Source of the DNA: Frigidibacter oleivorans
GTDB taxonomy: Bacteria; Pseudomonadota; Alphaproteobacteria; Rhodobacterales; Rhodobacteraceae
Reading direction: 5' to 3'
Length of the DNA stretch: 64,000 nt
Assembly: GCF_003993775.1 (NCBI RefSeq)
Contig: NZ_RJRZ01000018.1
Coordinates: forward strand, 1-64,000
The translations under genes and the position numbers were made by a program. The notes beneath the pieces were generated by a model. The model was not told where the DNA came from and ran no database searches. It was given only the letters and a program-made list of their open reading frames with translations. This document shows, in pieces, positions 50,066-58,846 of the stretch (the stretch's first letter is position 1; each line of letters begins with the position of its first letter).

Positions 50066-50233
50066 TCAGGCGAGGATCGCCCAGCCGATCGCGCCCCAGA
50101 TCATGGCGCCCGAGGCGACCATCGGCACCAGCCAGCGCCCCACGGCGGGCTTGTGCCGCAGCGCCTCGTTCAGCCGGGCGGACTGCGCCAGATAGCCGGA
50201 CGACCGCGCACGTTCCTCAACATGATCAAACAT
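50066..50233 (-). CDS. Small single-span membrane protein
   Basis: Not recognised. The 55-residue product MFDHVEERARSSGYLAQSARLNEALRHKP... has a soluble basic N-terminal part and one C-terminal membrane helix (LVPMVASGAMIWGAIGWAIL). GGAG is six bases before ATG 50233; frames starting earlier lack such a site. The CTTTGGATTGAC element lies 71 bases upstream, the same distance as for the neighbouring receiver-like gene. Confidence 0.6.
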   Translation of the reverse strand: MFDHVEERARSSGYLAQSARLNEALRHKPAVGRWLVPMVASGAMIWGAIGWAILA

Positions 50234-50303
50234 TTGCATCTCCATCCCTGCGGCCCTGCCGCGCATCCCCCACGTCTGAAGCCTGCTCCCATCGGTTGAA
50301 TGC

Positions 50304-50337
50304 GTCAATCCAAAGTTTTGGCAAAACCATACTTTGG
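50304..50337. promoter_or_regulatory. Second GTCAATCCAAAG element with CCAAAG/CTTTGG inverted repeat
   Basis: GTCAATCCAAAG (50304-50315) copies 50045-50056 exactly. Its last six bases pair with CTTTGG (50332-50337). It stands between the small membrane protein (minus) and the glycosyltransferase (plus) in another A/T-rich patch, so it could serve both directions. Confidence 0.5.
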
Positions 50338-50556
50338 TTTGGCTAACATCTCTAACTTATGGCAATTGCACCGGATTTGGGAATGTCGCCGGAAACCCGC
50401 TGGAAAGCGGACCGACCTCAGGTTTTCCAGCCGCGCAACAGTCATCCGGCCGGGCCAGAGAATCAGCCTGAGGGGAACACAATACTTCGGGATGGACGTT
50501 GCAGACGTTAGATATTCGTCGTTGTACTTGTGGTGGTTCACCTGACAGGAGCGTCC

Positions 50557-51807
50557 ATGCCCCCGCCCCCCGTCCTTGTCTTCGTCGGCGCGGTATATCC
50601 CGGCCAGTTCGGCCTGCTCTGCGACCATTTGCGGCGGACCGGGCAGGCCGAGACCTATTTCCTGACTACGCCCGGCCATCGCGACCGCAACCGCGACCGG
50701 GGGCCGCATATCCTGGCGTTCCAGCCGGACGGCAACATCATGGGGGTGCCCGCCTACTATTATTCCGGCAAGGCCGAACGGTCGGCCCGGATCGGGCGCG
50801 GCGTGCTCGACGCCGTGACGGCGCTGGAACGCCAGCGCCCCATCGACGCGATCATCGCCCATTCCCTCTGGGGCGCGCCGCAGTTCCTGTATGACGAAAC
50901 CGATGCCGCCATCGTCAGCTATGTCGAATTCCCCTCCTACCGGGCGCATGGCTGGGACCCGGCCTATCCGCCCGACCGGTCGCAACGGCTGGCCGACCGC
51001 AACATGGAGATGCTGCATTTCCATCAGGTGCTGAAAAGCGACCTGACCATCTGCCCCAGTGCCCATGCCAGGTCGATGTTCCCGGCCGAGCTGCAGGGGC
51101 GGATCGCGGTGCAGTTCGAGGGTTTCGACATCACCCCGCCCCCGGCCCTGCCCCGCCCGGCGGAGGGGCCGCCGACCATCGGATTTGCCGCCCGCGACCT
51201 GTCCAGTGCCAAGGGCTTCGACATCTTCGTGCGGCTGGTGGACCGGCTGCTGGCCGAGGGCGTCACCGCGCGCTTCGTGGCGCTCGGCGATGCCGCCGCC
51301 GCCACCTACGGCTATGAGGCGCAATGGGTCGAACGCCATCACGGCGGCAAGGTCGCCACGTTCCGCGACCATCTTCTGCTGCAGCATCCCCGCGCCGCCG
51401 CGGCCGTCGAATTTCCGGGCAAGCTGCCCTATGACCAGTTCGCCGAGCGCGTGGCAGGGATCGACCTCTTCCTCTATCCGCTGCGCTTCGGCGTGGCGAA
51501 CTGGGGGCTGATGGAGATCCTCGCCCGCGGCGGCTGCGTGCTGGCGCCCGACCGGGGCTATGCGGCGGAACTGATCCGCAGCGACGAGAACGGCTTGCTG
51601 CTGCCCGATGACGACGACGCCTGGATTGCGGCGATCCGCGCACTGCTGGCGGACCCGGCGCGGCGGGCCCGCTATGGCGCGGCGGCGCGCGATACGGGCC
51701 GCAGCTATCACATCGACCGGGTCGCGCCGCGCTACATGCGGCTGTTCCGGCAGGCGATGGCGGCGCGCGACCGCCGGCTCGGCCGGTCGCCCGTCGCGGC
51801 GCAGTGA
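50557..51807 (+). CDS. Glycosyltransferase family 1/4-like protein
   Basis: The 416-residue protein has the two-domain GT-B shape: N-terminal VLVFVGAVYPGQFGLLCDHL, a middle TIGFAARDLSSAKGFDIFVRLVDRLLAEG, then GKLPYDQFAERVAGIDLFLYP and GVANWGLMEILARGGCVLAPDRGYAAELI with the E-x7-E-like region of retaining enzymes. Sugar donor and acceptor unknown. No signal peptide or membrane helix. It may decorate a surface polymer or one of the nearby surface proteins (inference). GGAG stands before ATG 50557. Convergent with the Omp85 gene. Confidence 0.85.
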   Translation: MPPPPVLVFVGAVYPGQFGLLCDHLRRTGQAETYFLTTPGHRDRNRDRGPHILAFQPDGNIMGVPAYYYSGKAERSARIGRGVLDAVTALERQRPIDAIIAHSLWGAPQFLYDETDAAIVSYVEFPSYRAHGWDPAYPPDRSQRLADRNMEMLHFHQVLKSDLTICPSAHARSMFPAELQGRIAVQFEGFDITPPPALPRPAEGPPTIGFAARDLSSAKGFDIFVRLVDRLLAEGVTARFVALGDAAAATYGYEAQWVERHHGGKVATFRDHLLLQHPRAAAAVEFPGKLPYDQFAERVAGIDLFLYPLRFGVANWGLMEILARGGCVLAPDRGYAAELIRSDENGLLLPDDDDAWIAAIRALLADPARRARYGAAARDTGRSYHIDRVAPRYMRLFRQAMAARDRRLGRSPVAAQ

Positions 51808-51846
51808 TCAGACGCTGTGATCAGACGCGGCGATCGGAAGCGGCGA

Positions 51847-53223
51847 TCAGAACCGGGTGGTGAGGCTCAGGCCGAAGTTCTGTTCCTTGTCGCCCCTCTC
51901 GCTGTTCACGGGCTTGGCCACGAACAGCGACACCGGCGCGGGCCCGATATCGAAGGTCAGCGTCAGGCCCACCGAACTGCGCCAGTGCTGGCCGTCGTCG
52001 ATGGCGCCGCCCAGATCGTCGTCGAGGCCCCAGACCGAGCCCATGTCGACGAAGGCGCCCGCGCGCATCGGGCTGCCGAAGACATCGCCCAGCGGGCGCT
52101 GCACCTCGATACTGGCCACGGCATAGCGGTTGCCGCCGAGGAAATCGCCGTCGTCGCGGGGACCGAGGCCCCGGGGCGCGAAACCGCGGAACGCCGCCCC
52201 GCCCGGATAGAAGCGGTCGACGGCGCGGGTGTCCTCGTCCCCGGTAGAGGCGACGACCCCGGCATCGAACCCCAGCAGCAGGTCGAACCGGCCGGGCAGC
52301 GCCACCCGGCTGTCGGTCGACAGCCGGGTTTCGGCCACCGCATTGTCGGAGCCGAGCCCCCAGAGATACTGGTCGAGGCTGACGGAAAAGCCGCCCCGAT
52401 CCGCCGTCGGATCGTTCGCCGCACCCTCTGCGGGCGTGCTGCCATAGCGCAGGCCGAAGCGCAGGTAGGGCGCGTCCACCGTGCCCTCCTCGGCCTGCAG
52501 CAGCGGGCTCGCATCGTCATCGACGCCATGCATCCGGTCGCGGCGATAGCCCAGCCCGAATTCCAGGCGCAGCGCCTCTCCGGGGGTCCAGGCGAGGTAG
52601 GGGCCGAACAGCGTGCGCTCCTGCGCAAAGCCCTGATCGTCATAGTCCGACCGCCGCAACCCCATGTCGAGCCCGAAGTCGAGGTCCGGGCCGAAGGCAT
52701 CGGCGCGGTAGAGGCTGGTCTCGATCGACTGCGCCTCGGCCGAGAAGTCGAGCGTCACCGCCCCGAAGGTGCCGGGGAACAGGTCGTAGCGTTCGAAATA
52801 GAGCGAGGCTGTGGGCCCGTCCTCGGAGTCGTAAAGCAGCCCCGCCTCGATCCGGCCGGGGCGCGTCGGGATCTCGGTCACATCGACCAGCAGGGTGCTG
52901 CCCTCGCCGCGGATCGCCACGGCGGAAAACACGCCCGTCGCCATCAGGCAGTCCTCGAGATAGGTCAGGTCGCGCTCCGTCAGGTCGATGCCCGGCTCCA
53001 GTCCGCAGGCGAGGCGGATGTCGGCCTCGGGCACGAACCGTTCGCCCCGCACCTCGACCGCGTCATAGACCCGCGCGGCGGCGAGCGGCGGCAGCGCGAC
53101 GGTGGCCAGACCTGCGACACAGGCGGCCACACCCGCCGCCAGCGGCCCGCGCGGCCGGCTGCCCATAGGCCGCGGAGCGGCCGCGGGATCGGATGCTTCG
53201 GGACGGGCCGGGGATCGTGCCAT
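51847..53223 (-). CDS. Omp85-family outer membrane protein with one POTRA domain
   Basis: The product of about 458 residues starts with a long signal region (GVAACVAGLATVALPPLAAA), then one POTRA-like domain (VYDAVEVRGERFVPEADIRLACGLEPG ... LMATGVFSAVAIRGEG in outline), followed by a beta-barrel of the bacterial surface antigen type. The barrel has the loop-6 motif GGAAFRGFAPRGLGP and ends in an aromatic (LSLTTRF). BamA has five POTRAs and TpsB-type secretion pores two, so this single-POTRA form is of the TamA/short Omp85 kind. It may insert or export surface proteins. ATG 53223 is probable; ATG 53166 is an alternative right before the signal core. Confidence 0.8.
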   Translation of the reverse strand: MARSPARPEASDPAAAPRPMGSRPRGPLAAGVAACVAGLATVALPPLAAARVYDAVEVRGERFVPEADIRLACGLEPGIDLTERDLTYLEDCLMATGVFSAVAIRGEGSTLLVDVTEIPTRPGRIEAGLLYDSEDGPTASLYFERYDLFPGTFGAVTLDFSAEAQSIETSLYRADAFGPDLDFGLDMGLRRSDYDDQGFAQERTLFGPYLAWTPGEALRLEFGLGYRRDRMHGVDDDASPLLQAEEGTVDAPYLRFGLRYGSTPAEGAANDPTADRGGFSVSLDQYLWGLGSDNAVAETRLSTDSRVALPGRFDLLLGFDAGVVASTGDEDTRAVDRFYPGGAAFRGFAPRGLGPRDDGDFLGGNRYAVASIEVQRPLGDVFGSPMRAGAFVDMGSVWGLDDDLGGAIDDGQHWRSSVGLTLTFDIGPAPVSLFVAKPVNSERGDKEQNFGLSLTTRF

Positions 53224-53472
53224 CGCTCTTTTCGCCTCGGGGTTGAAGATCGGTGGGGCCAGAATCACGCCCCCGTGACTCGTAACGATTCCGCGCCCCC
53301 CCATCACCCCCTTTTCTGCGCCGGGAATTCAGCGATTGGCCCGGCGGGCGGACCGTTCCGTCCCGGGCAATGATCCCCGCCTCCCGCGGCACATCGTTTC
53401 CACAACGGCGCCGCCGGTCCGGCTTCTGCACTTTCCGGTTGCAGCCAAGGCTTTACCGCCCGTCGCGGCAGG

Positions 53473-53486
53473 CGCTAACTTTAGCG
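53473..53486. promoter_or_regulatory. Inverted repeat CGCTAA-CT-TTAGCG before the TadG-like gene
   Basis: A perfect 6-bp inverted repeat stands 46 bases ahead of ATG 53532, inside the 308-base divergent gap 53224-53531. That gap shows no gene. It is a candidate operator for the TadG-like gene or the Omp85 gene. Confidence 0.35.
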
Positions 53487-53531
53487 GGGGTGGCCCATAC
53501 GGCGGGGTGGACCTTCTGCACGGAGGGCAGG

Positions 53532-55145
53532 ATGCGCAAGCTGCTGAACGAGGAACGCGGCGCGATCTCGATCCTGATGGTCATCCTGTTTCCGACCATG
53601 CTGCTGGTGGGCGGGCTGGCCACCGACATCACCCTGATGAATGCGCAGAAACGCTATGTGCAGTCGCAGGCCGATCTCGCGGCGCAGAGCGCGGCCTTTC
53701 ACCTGCCCGATCTCGTCACCGCCCGCGACGTGGCCGCCGAGGTGGTGCTGTCGAACCCCTCCTATGGCGATGTGGCGCTGGCGCGGACGGATGTGCTGTT
53801 CGGCCGCTACGACTATGACGGCGGGTTCGTCGCCTCGCCCGATCAGGACGACCCGGCGGGCGTGACGGCGGTGCGCGTGTCCGTTCCCTCGCCCTTCGAT
53901 CCGCTGCTGCTGGCCCCGCTGCTGGCGGGCGAGGATCTGACGATCCGGCGCAGCGCGGTGGGGCTGCAGCGGCAGACCGTGGTCTTCACCCTGCGCAACC
54001 GGCTGCTGGGGCTGGATACGCGGGAATCGATCCTCGACGCCGTCTTCGGCGACATGCTGGGCGTCACGGTGAACGTGCTCGATTACGAGGGTCTGGCCCA
54101 TGCCCGGGTCTTGGCCGACGACCTGCTGGGGCTGGCGACGCTGGGGCTGGCGGCCGAGGTGCTGACCTTCGACGACGTGCTCGACCTGCCGGTGGCCATC
54201 CCCTCGCTGCTCGGCGGGCTGGTGGAACTGGGCGCGCTGCCCGCCGCGGCGGTGACGCCGGCGGTGACCGGCGGCACGGTGACGCTGGACGAGATTCTCG
54301 CGCTGTCGCCGGGCCTCGCGCGGCTGACGGTGGGCGACGTGCTGCCCGACGTGTCGGTGAACGTCTTCGACCTGCTGTCGGCGATGGCGGGGCTGGCCTC
54401 TGACCCGACGGACCGGGTGGATGTCGATCTGGGGGTCAGCGTACCGCCGCTGGCGGATGTGGAGCTGTCGCTGGGTATCGTCCGGCCGCCGGTCACCGCC
54501 ATCGCGGTCATCGGCGAGACCCCCCCGGCCGAGGCCGAGGTGACGCAGCTCGACGTGGCGGTGTCGGCCGATATCACACCGCTGATCGGGCTGGACCTGA
54601 CGCTGGCGGGGGCCGCGGCGCGGGCGCAGGCGCTGACGCTGAACTGCGCGGCCGAGGACGCATCGGACACGCTCGCCACCTTCCGGGTGGAAACCGCGCC
54701 CGCCGAGATCGGCCTGTCGGTGCGGCTGCTGAGCCTGATCCGCGGCGACGACATGGACCAGACGGGCGACCCGATCCCGGTGGCGGGCGTGGTCCAGCAG
54801 GTGGCGGTGACGCTGGGCCAGGTCGGCCAGGCGATCCCCGCCGACAACCCGATCCTGCTGTCCTCGGTCACCTCGTCGCTCGGCACGCTGCTGGCGGACC
54901 TGCGCGAGGATGTCGAGGCGGAACGGCCGAATTGCGGCCCGCTGGGGCTGGGCTGTCTGGTGGGCAGCCTGCTCGGCTCGATCCTCGGCATCGTCAACGG
55001 CGTGGTCGGGTCGGTGACGGCGCTGCTGACCGGGCTCGCGCTCGACCCGATCGTGCAGGCGCTGCTGGACCTTCTGGGCGTCGACGTGGCGCAGGCAGAA
55101 CTGATCCTCGACGACTATGCCTGCGGCGCGACCCTGGTGCAGTGA
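53532..55145 (+). CDS. TadG-like pilus assembly protein with unusual Leu/Val/Asp-rich body
   Basis: The 537-residue protein starts like TadG/TadE-type minor pilins: LLNEERGAISILMVILFPTMLLVGGLATDITLMNAQKR in outline, with a membrane helix about residues 10-32. No von Willebrand A domain is visible in the rest, which is very rich in Leu, Val, Asp and Gly (LGLAAEVLTFDDVLDLPVAIP; GCLVGSLLGSILGIVNGVVG). The composition recalls the repeat proteins of this locus. GGAGG lies before ATG 53532. Convergent with the TadE-like gene. Confidence 0.72.
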   Translation: MRKLLNEERGAISILMVILFPTMLLVGGLATDITLMNAQKRYVQSQADLAAQSAAFHLPDLVTARDVAAEVVLSNPSYGDVALARTDVLFGRYDYDGGFVASPDQDDPAGVTAVRVSVPSPFDPLLLAPLLAGEDLTIRRSAVGLQRQTVVFTLRNRLLGLDTRESILDAVFGDMLGVTVNVLDYEGLAHARVLADDLLGLATLGLAAEVLTFDDVLDLPVAIPSLLGGLVELGALPAAAVTPAVTGGTVTLDEILALSPGLARLTVGDVLPDVSVNVFDLLSAMAGLASDPTDRVDVDLGVSVPPLADVELSLGIVRPPVTAIAVIGETPPAEAEVTQLDVAVSADITPLIGLDLTLAGAAARAQALTLNCAAEDASDTLATFRVETAPAEIGLSVRLLSLIRGDDMDQTGDPIPVAGVVQQVAVTLGQVGQAIPADNPILLSSVTSSLGTLLADLREDVEAERPNCGPLGLGCLVGSLLGSILGIVNGVVGSVTALLTGLALDPIVQALLDLLGVDVAQAELILDDYACGATLVQ

Positions 55146-55152
55146 CGCCGTC

Positions 55153-55605
55153 TTAGGGCGCGATGGCGGTGCTGGACCGGGTGATCCGCCCCAGCGACAC
55201 GCCGAGGCTGTCGCCGAGCGCCGCCGCCCCGCTGCCGGCGAGGTTGTAGGTCACGCTGACGGTCAGGAACCCGTCCGCGTCGGGCTGGTCGGGGCAAGCC
55301 GCCAGCGGATCGACATTCGCGGCGCGCAGCGTCGCGCTGCGGTCCACCAGTGTGGGCAGCACATCGGCCGCAAGCTCTTCGCAGATATCGCCGTCGAAGG
55401 ACGGGTTGGCCGCATAGCGCAGGCCCGCCCGCGACAGTTCATGCGCCAGTTGCTGCACGTCGCTGGCCGTGGCGATCAGCAGGCTGACGAAGCCGATCAG
55501 CAGCAGCAGCGCCAGGACCAGCGGGAAGATGACGACGAATTCCGCCGTGATCGCCCCGTCCTCGGCGCGCCCGAACCCGCGCAGCGAATGAAGGCCCCGA
55601 CGCAT
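55153..55605 (-). CDS. TadE-like pilus assembly protein
   Basis: The 150-residue protein has an N-terminal TadE pseudopilin start (FGRAEDGAITAEFVVIFPLVLALLLLIGFV) with Glu at the fifth position of the hydrophobic stretch, as expected for prepilin-like processing by TadV. The following 100 residues are mostly periplasmic. GGAG stands before ATG 55605, which lies five bases from the CpaD-like stop, so the genes 57533-55153 form one operon. Confidence 0.85.
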   Translation of the reverse strand: MRRGLHSLRGFGRAEDGAITAEFVVIFPLVLALLLLIGFVSLLIATASDVQQLAHELSRAGLRYAANPSFDGDICEELAADVLPTLVDRSATLRAANVDPLAACPDQPDADGFLTVSVTYNLAGSGAAALGDSLGVSLGRITRSSTAIAP

Positions 55606-55609
55606 CGCC

Positions 55610-56194
55610 CTACTCCGACGACAGGCTGCCGGTCTCGAGGCTGGAGGCCAGCGGCTCGGGCGGCGGCGGGGCCGGCAGATAGCGGGTGCCGGTGGGCGCG
55701 GGCAGGAAGACATCGCCCGGATAGGCCACCATCGCGGCAAGGTTGCGGGCGTTGGCGCAGCCCTCGGATTTGGTCTCGGTCGGGCAGGTGACGGTCAGGC
55801 CGCTGGTCCGCACCGCCCGCATCACCCCGCTGCGCGCGCCGGTGGACAGGTCGCGGAAATCGCTGCCGGCGACATAACGCTTCTGCGCCGGCAGGCGCGA
55901 CAGCAGGCTGTCGAGCGCGCGCACCCGCTGCGCATCGACCCGGGCGCTGCTGCCCTTCGGCACCGAGACGATCAGCGTGTCGTGACGGTTCAGCGCCAGC
56001 GGTTTCAGGAAATGCTCGATCCGCTGCCGTTCGGCCCCGGTGAAGCTGGCGCTGCTGCCCGAGGCGAAGGAATAGGTCAGGCTCGCCTCGGCCGTGCGCG
56101 GCGCGAGCCGTTCGACGGTGGGGGTCATGTTCGGCTCCTCGCAGCCGGCGAGGCCGAGAAGGGCGATAAGGGCGAAGGTCAGGGGGCCACGCAT
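55610..56194 (-). CDS. CpaD-like pilus lipoprotein
   Basis: The 194-residue protein has a lipoprotein signal peptide (PLTFALIALLGLAGCEEP, lipobox LAGC with Cys18) and the CpaD domain (HFLKPLALNRHDTLIVSVPKGSSARVD; RQRVRALDSLLSRLP-like helix; CPTETKSEGCANARNLAAMVAYPGDVFLP). CpaD helps place the secretin of the Tad pilus in the outer membrane. It directly follows the secretin gene (4 bases). Confidence 0.87.
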   Translation of the reverse strand: MRGPLTFALIALLGLAGCEEPNMTPTVERLAPRTAEASLTYSFASGSSASFTGAERQRIEHFLKPLALNRHDTLIVSVPKGSSARVDAQRVRALDSLLSRLPAQKRYVAGSDFRDLSTGARSGVMRAVRTSGLTVTCPTETKSEGCANARNLAAMVAYPGDVFLPAPTGTRYLPAPPPPEPLASSLETGSLSSE

Positions 56195-56198
56195 CGGA

Positions 56199-57533
56199 TC
56201 ACCTGTTCAGCAGGAAGCCGCCCTGCCCCCGGACGCGCGACCCGGCGCTCGCCCCCGGACGCAGGAAGTTGCCGGTCGCCGCCTGTTCCAGCCCACTGCG
56301 CGCGGGCATCAACCCGTCGACCGGGATGGTCAGCTGCCGCCGGTCGGTGGGCTTGACCACATAGGGCGTGACGATGATGACCAGTTCGGTTTCGCCCCGC
56401 GAATAGCGCGACGACCGGAACAGCGCGCCCAGGACCGGCACCTTGCTGAGGCCCGGCATTCCGCTGAAGCCCTGCCGGCTGTCGGCGCGGAACATGCCGG
56501 CGATGGCGAAGCTTTGCCCCGACCCGACCTCGATGGTGGTGGCGGCGCTGCGTTCGGACAGGGCGGGCGTGCCTTCGCTGGTGGACCGGCTGCTGTCGAT
56601 GTCGCGCACGCGGGTCGTCAGCTGCACCTGGATCTGGCTCTGGTCATAGACGGTGGGGGTGAATTCCAGTTCCACGCCGATGGGCTGGAATTCCACCCGC
56701 GTGTCGTCCTCGGTCGCGCCGGTCCGATAGGGAATGCGTCCGCCGGCAAGGAAGGTCGCCGTCTCGCCCGACCGCGCGGTCAGGTTCGGTTCCGACAGGA
56801 TGGTGGCGAGCCCGGTTTCCGCCAGCGCGTCCAGCACGAGGTTCAGGTTGCCGCCATTGCGGTTGATCGCCACCTGAAAGCCGTCGATGCCGGTGCCGCC
56901 GGGGGTGAAGGCGTTGTCCCCGCCCGAGGATGTGGCGGTCAGCGCGATGCCCAGATCCTCCTGGATAGTGCGCGACACCTCGGCGATGGTGACCTGCAGG
57001 TTGACCTGCGACGGGGTTTCCAGGTCCAGGCGGTTGACGATCACCGCGCCCTCGCCCACCAGCCCCGCCACCACATCCTCGGCGGTCATCGCGTCCTCGG
57101 CGCTGCGCACGGTACCGTGCAGGAACAGCGCGCCGTCCACCGTGCTGACGGATACCGCGCCCGCGCTGACGGACCGCTGCGCCGCCGCCGTCAGCCGGTC
57201 GGTATCCACCCCCACGTCGATGGTCGCGCGCACCATCGGCTCGTCATCCGCGCCCAGCACGAACAGCGTCGTCTCGCCGATGGACCGGCCGACGACATAG
57301 AGATAGCGGGCCGATTGCAGATCCACGTCGGCCACGTTGGGGTTGGACAGGAAGACGGCCGTCGCCGGTTCCTCCAGCCGCAGGAACTTGGCCTCGTTGA
57401 CGTTCAGCCGCATCTGCGTGTCACCCGCGGTCCAGACCTCCTGCCCTACGGCCTCGCCGCCGCGGGCAACGGGGCCCAGCGTCGCCAGCAGGGTCAGAAG
57501 CGGGATGGCCGTGCGGCGCAGATGGCATCTCAT
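56199..57533 (-). CDS. Tad pilus secretin (RcpA/CpaC-like)
   Basis: The 444-residue outer membrane secretin has a signal peptide (IPLLTLLATLGPVARGG), an N-terminal pilus-domain region (LRLEEPATAVFLSNPNVADVDLQSARYLYVVGRSIGETTLFVL), a BON-like segment (SVSTVDGALFLHGTVRSAEDAM), and the secretin core (ALAETGLATILSEPNLTARSGETATFLAGG; FSGMPGLSKVPVLGALFRS; ELVIIVTPYVV). It forms the outer membrane channel of the Tad pilus. No TadA ATPase or pilin gene is visible in the window. Confidence 0.92.
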   Translation of the reverse strand: MRCHLRRTAIPLLTLLATLGPVARGGEAVGQEVWTAGDTQMRLNVNEAKFLRLEEPATAVFLSNPNVADVDLQSARYLYVVGRSIGETTLFVLGADDEPMVRATIDVGVDTDRLTAAAQRSVSAGAVSVSTVDGALFLHGTVRSAEDAMTAEDVVAGLVGEGAVIVNRLDLETPSQVNLQVTIAEVSRTIQEDLGIALTATSSGGDNAFTPGGTGIDGFQVAINRNGGNLNLVLDALAETGLATILSEPNLTARSGETATFLAGGRIPYRTGATEDDTRVEFQPIGVELEFTPTVYDQSQIQVQLTTRVRDIDSSRSTSEGTPALSERSAATTIEVGSGQSFAIAGMFRADSRQGFSGMPGLSKVPVLGALFRSSRYSRGETELVIIVTPYVVKPTDRRQLTIPVDGLMPARSGLEQAATGNFLRPGASAGSRVRGQGGFLLNR

Positions 57534-57673
57534 CGTGGGTCGAATTCCTGTATCTCGTCTGCCGAAATTCGCGCTGTGGTTGTTTGCCTGCAACCGCTTT
57601 CTGCGCGATCCGCCTGTTTTCATGGCCGGGCGTTGCCCCGTCTCTACGCCGTCTCTGCGCCGCCCGGCACCCC

Positions 57674-58846
57674 TCAGCGCAGCCTCGCGCGCAGCAGCGG
57701 TCGCGTCAGATAGCTCAGCACCGATCTCTTGCCGTTTTCGATATCCACCTGCGCGACCATCCCCGGCCGGATCGGGTATTGTTCCCCGAACCGTTCCAGA
57801 TAGGCCTGATCGGTCTGCACCATGACCCGGTAGAAGTCCTGCGGGCCCTGTGCGGTATCCTCCTCGACCGTGTCCTCGGAAATCTGCGTGACCGTGCCGC
57901 GCAGGTCGCCATAGACCGAATAGTCATAGGCGGTGATCTTCACGCTGGCCGGCATTCCGGGCGCGACGAAGGCCACGTCGCGGGGCAGCACCTTCGCCTC
58001 GATCAGCAGCTGGTCGTCGATGGGCGTCACTTCCATGATCGATTCGCCCGGCTGGACCACACCGCCCAGGGTGGTGATGTTGACGTTGTTCACCCGTCCC
58101 TCGACCGGCGAGCGGATCTCGGTCCGCTGCAGCTGGTCCTGCTTCTGCACGATGGATTGCTGCAGCGACACCAGCTTGGCCCGCCGCTCGGCAAGGTCGC
58201 TGTAGGCATCCTGCACATAGGCGTTGCGGATCTCGCTGATCTTGCCGAGCGCCGTCGCCTCCTGCTGGCGCAGCTTCAGCAGGTCGATCTGGCTGACCGA
58301 GCCCTTGGCGGCCAGCGGCGCGGTGATGTCGATCTGCTGGCGGATGGTGTCGCGCTCCATCTCCAGCGTCTCGACCGATTCCGTCAGCTTGGTGCGCCGC
58401 GCGGTGAACAGCCGCAGTTCCGTCGCCTCGATCGCCGAGACCTCGGCGCCGAAGTCGATCTCGGCCTGCTCCATCACCTCGGCCTCCAGCCGGGCGATCT
58501 CGGCCTCCAGCACCTCGATCTCGGCCTGGGCCTGCATGAAGGCGGAGCGGAACTGCGTGGGGTCCAGCTTGGCCAGCACCTCGCCCTGCCGCACGATGTC
58601 GCCCTCGCGCACCATCAGTTCGGACAGGATGCCGCCCTCCAGGCTCTGGATCGTCTGCATCCGGCGGAAGGGGATGACGCGGCCGTCGCCCCGGGTGATC
58701 TCGTCGATTTGGGCGATGGCCGCCCAGAGGATGGCGATGCCCACGGTGGCCGCCACCACATGAACGGTCCGCCGCGCGGTCAACAGCGCCTGCCGGCGAT
58801 AGCTGCCGTCGATATGGCTGGTGGTCAGAAGGTCGGCGCTGGTCAT
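57674..58846 (-). CDS. Type I secretion membrane-fusion protein (HlyD family)
   Basis: The 390-residue protein has one N-terminal membrane helix (VHVVAATVGIAILWAAIAQI), the short barrel/lipoyl part (VIPFRRMQTIQSLEGGILSELMVREGDIVRQGEVLAKLD), a long coiled coil and a C-terminal part (ILEVTPIDDQLLIEAKVLPRDVAF; GTVTQISEDTVEEDT). It connects the ABC exporter to the TolC channel. Its start overlaps the stop of the ABC gene (ATGA), so it is translated with the exporter. Confidence 0.93.
   Translation of the reverse strand: MTSADLLTTSHIDGSYRRQALLTARRTVHVVAATVGIAILWAAIAQIDEITRGDGRVIPFRRMQTIQSLEGGILSELMVREGDIVRQGEVLAKLDPTQFRSAFMQAQAEIEVLEAEIARLEAEVMEQAEIDFGAEVSAIEATELRLFTARRTKLTESVETLEMERDTIRQQIDITAPLAAKGSVSQIDLLKLRQQEATALGKISEIRNAYVQDAYSDLAERRAKLVSLQQSIVQKQDQLQRTEIRSPVEGRVNNVNITTLGGVVQPGESIMEVTPIDDQLLIEAKVLPRDVAFVAPGMPASVKITAYDYSVYGDLRGTVTQISEDTVEEDTAQGPQDFYRVMVQTDQAYLERFGEQYPIRPGMVAQVDIENGKRSVLSYLTRPLLRARLR

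Noticed and set aside
50300-50545. Plus-strand 81-codon frame before the glycosyltransferase
   Set aside because: It covers the repeated promoter elements, has poor third-position GC, no ribosome site, and an unlikely composition.
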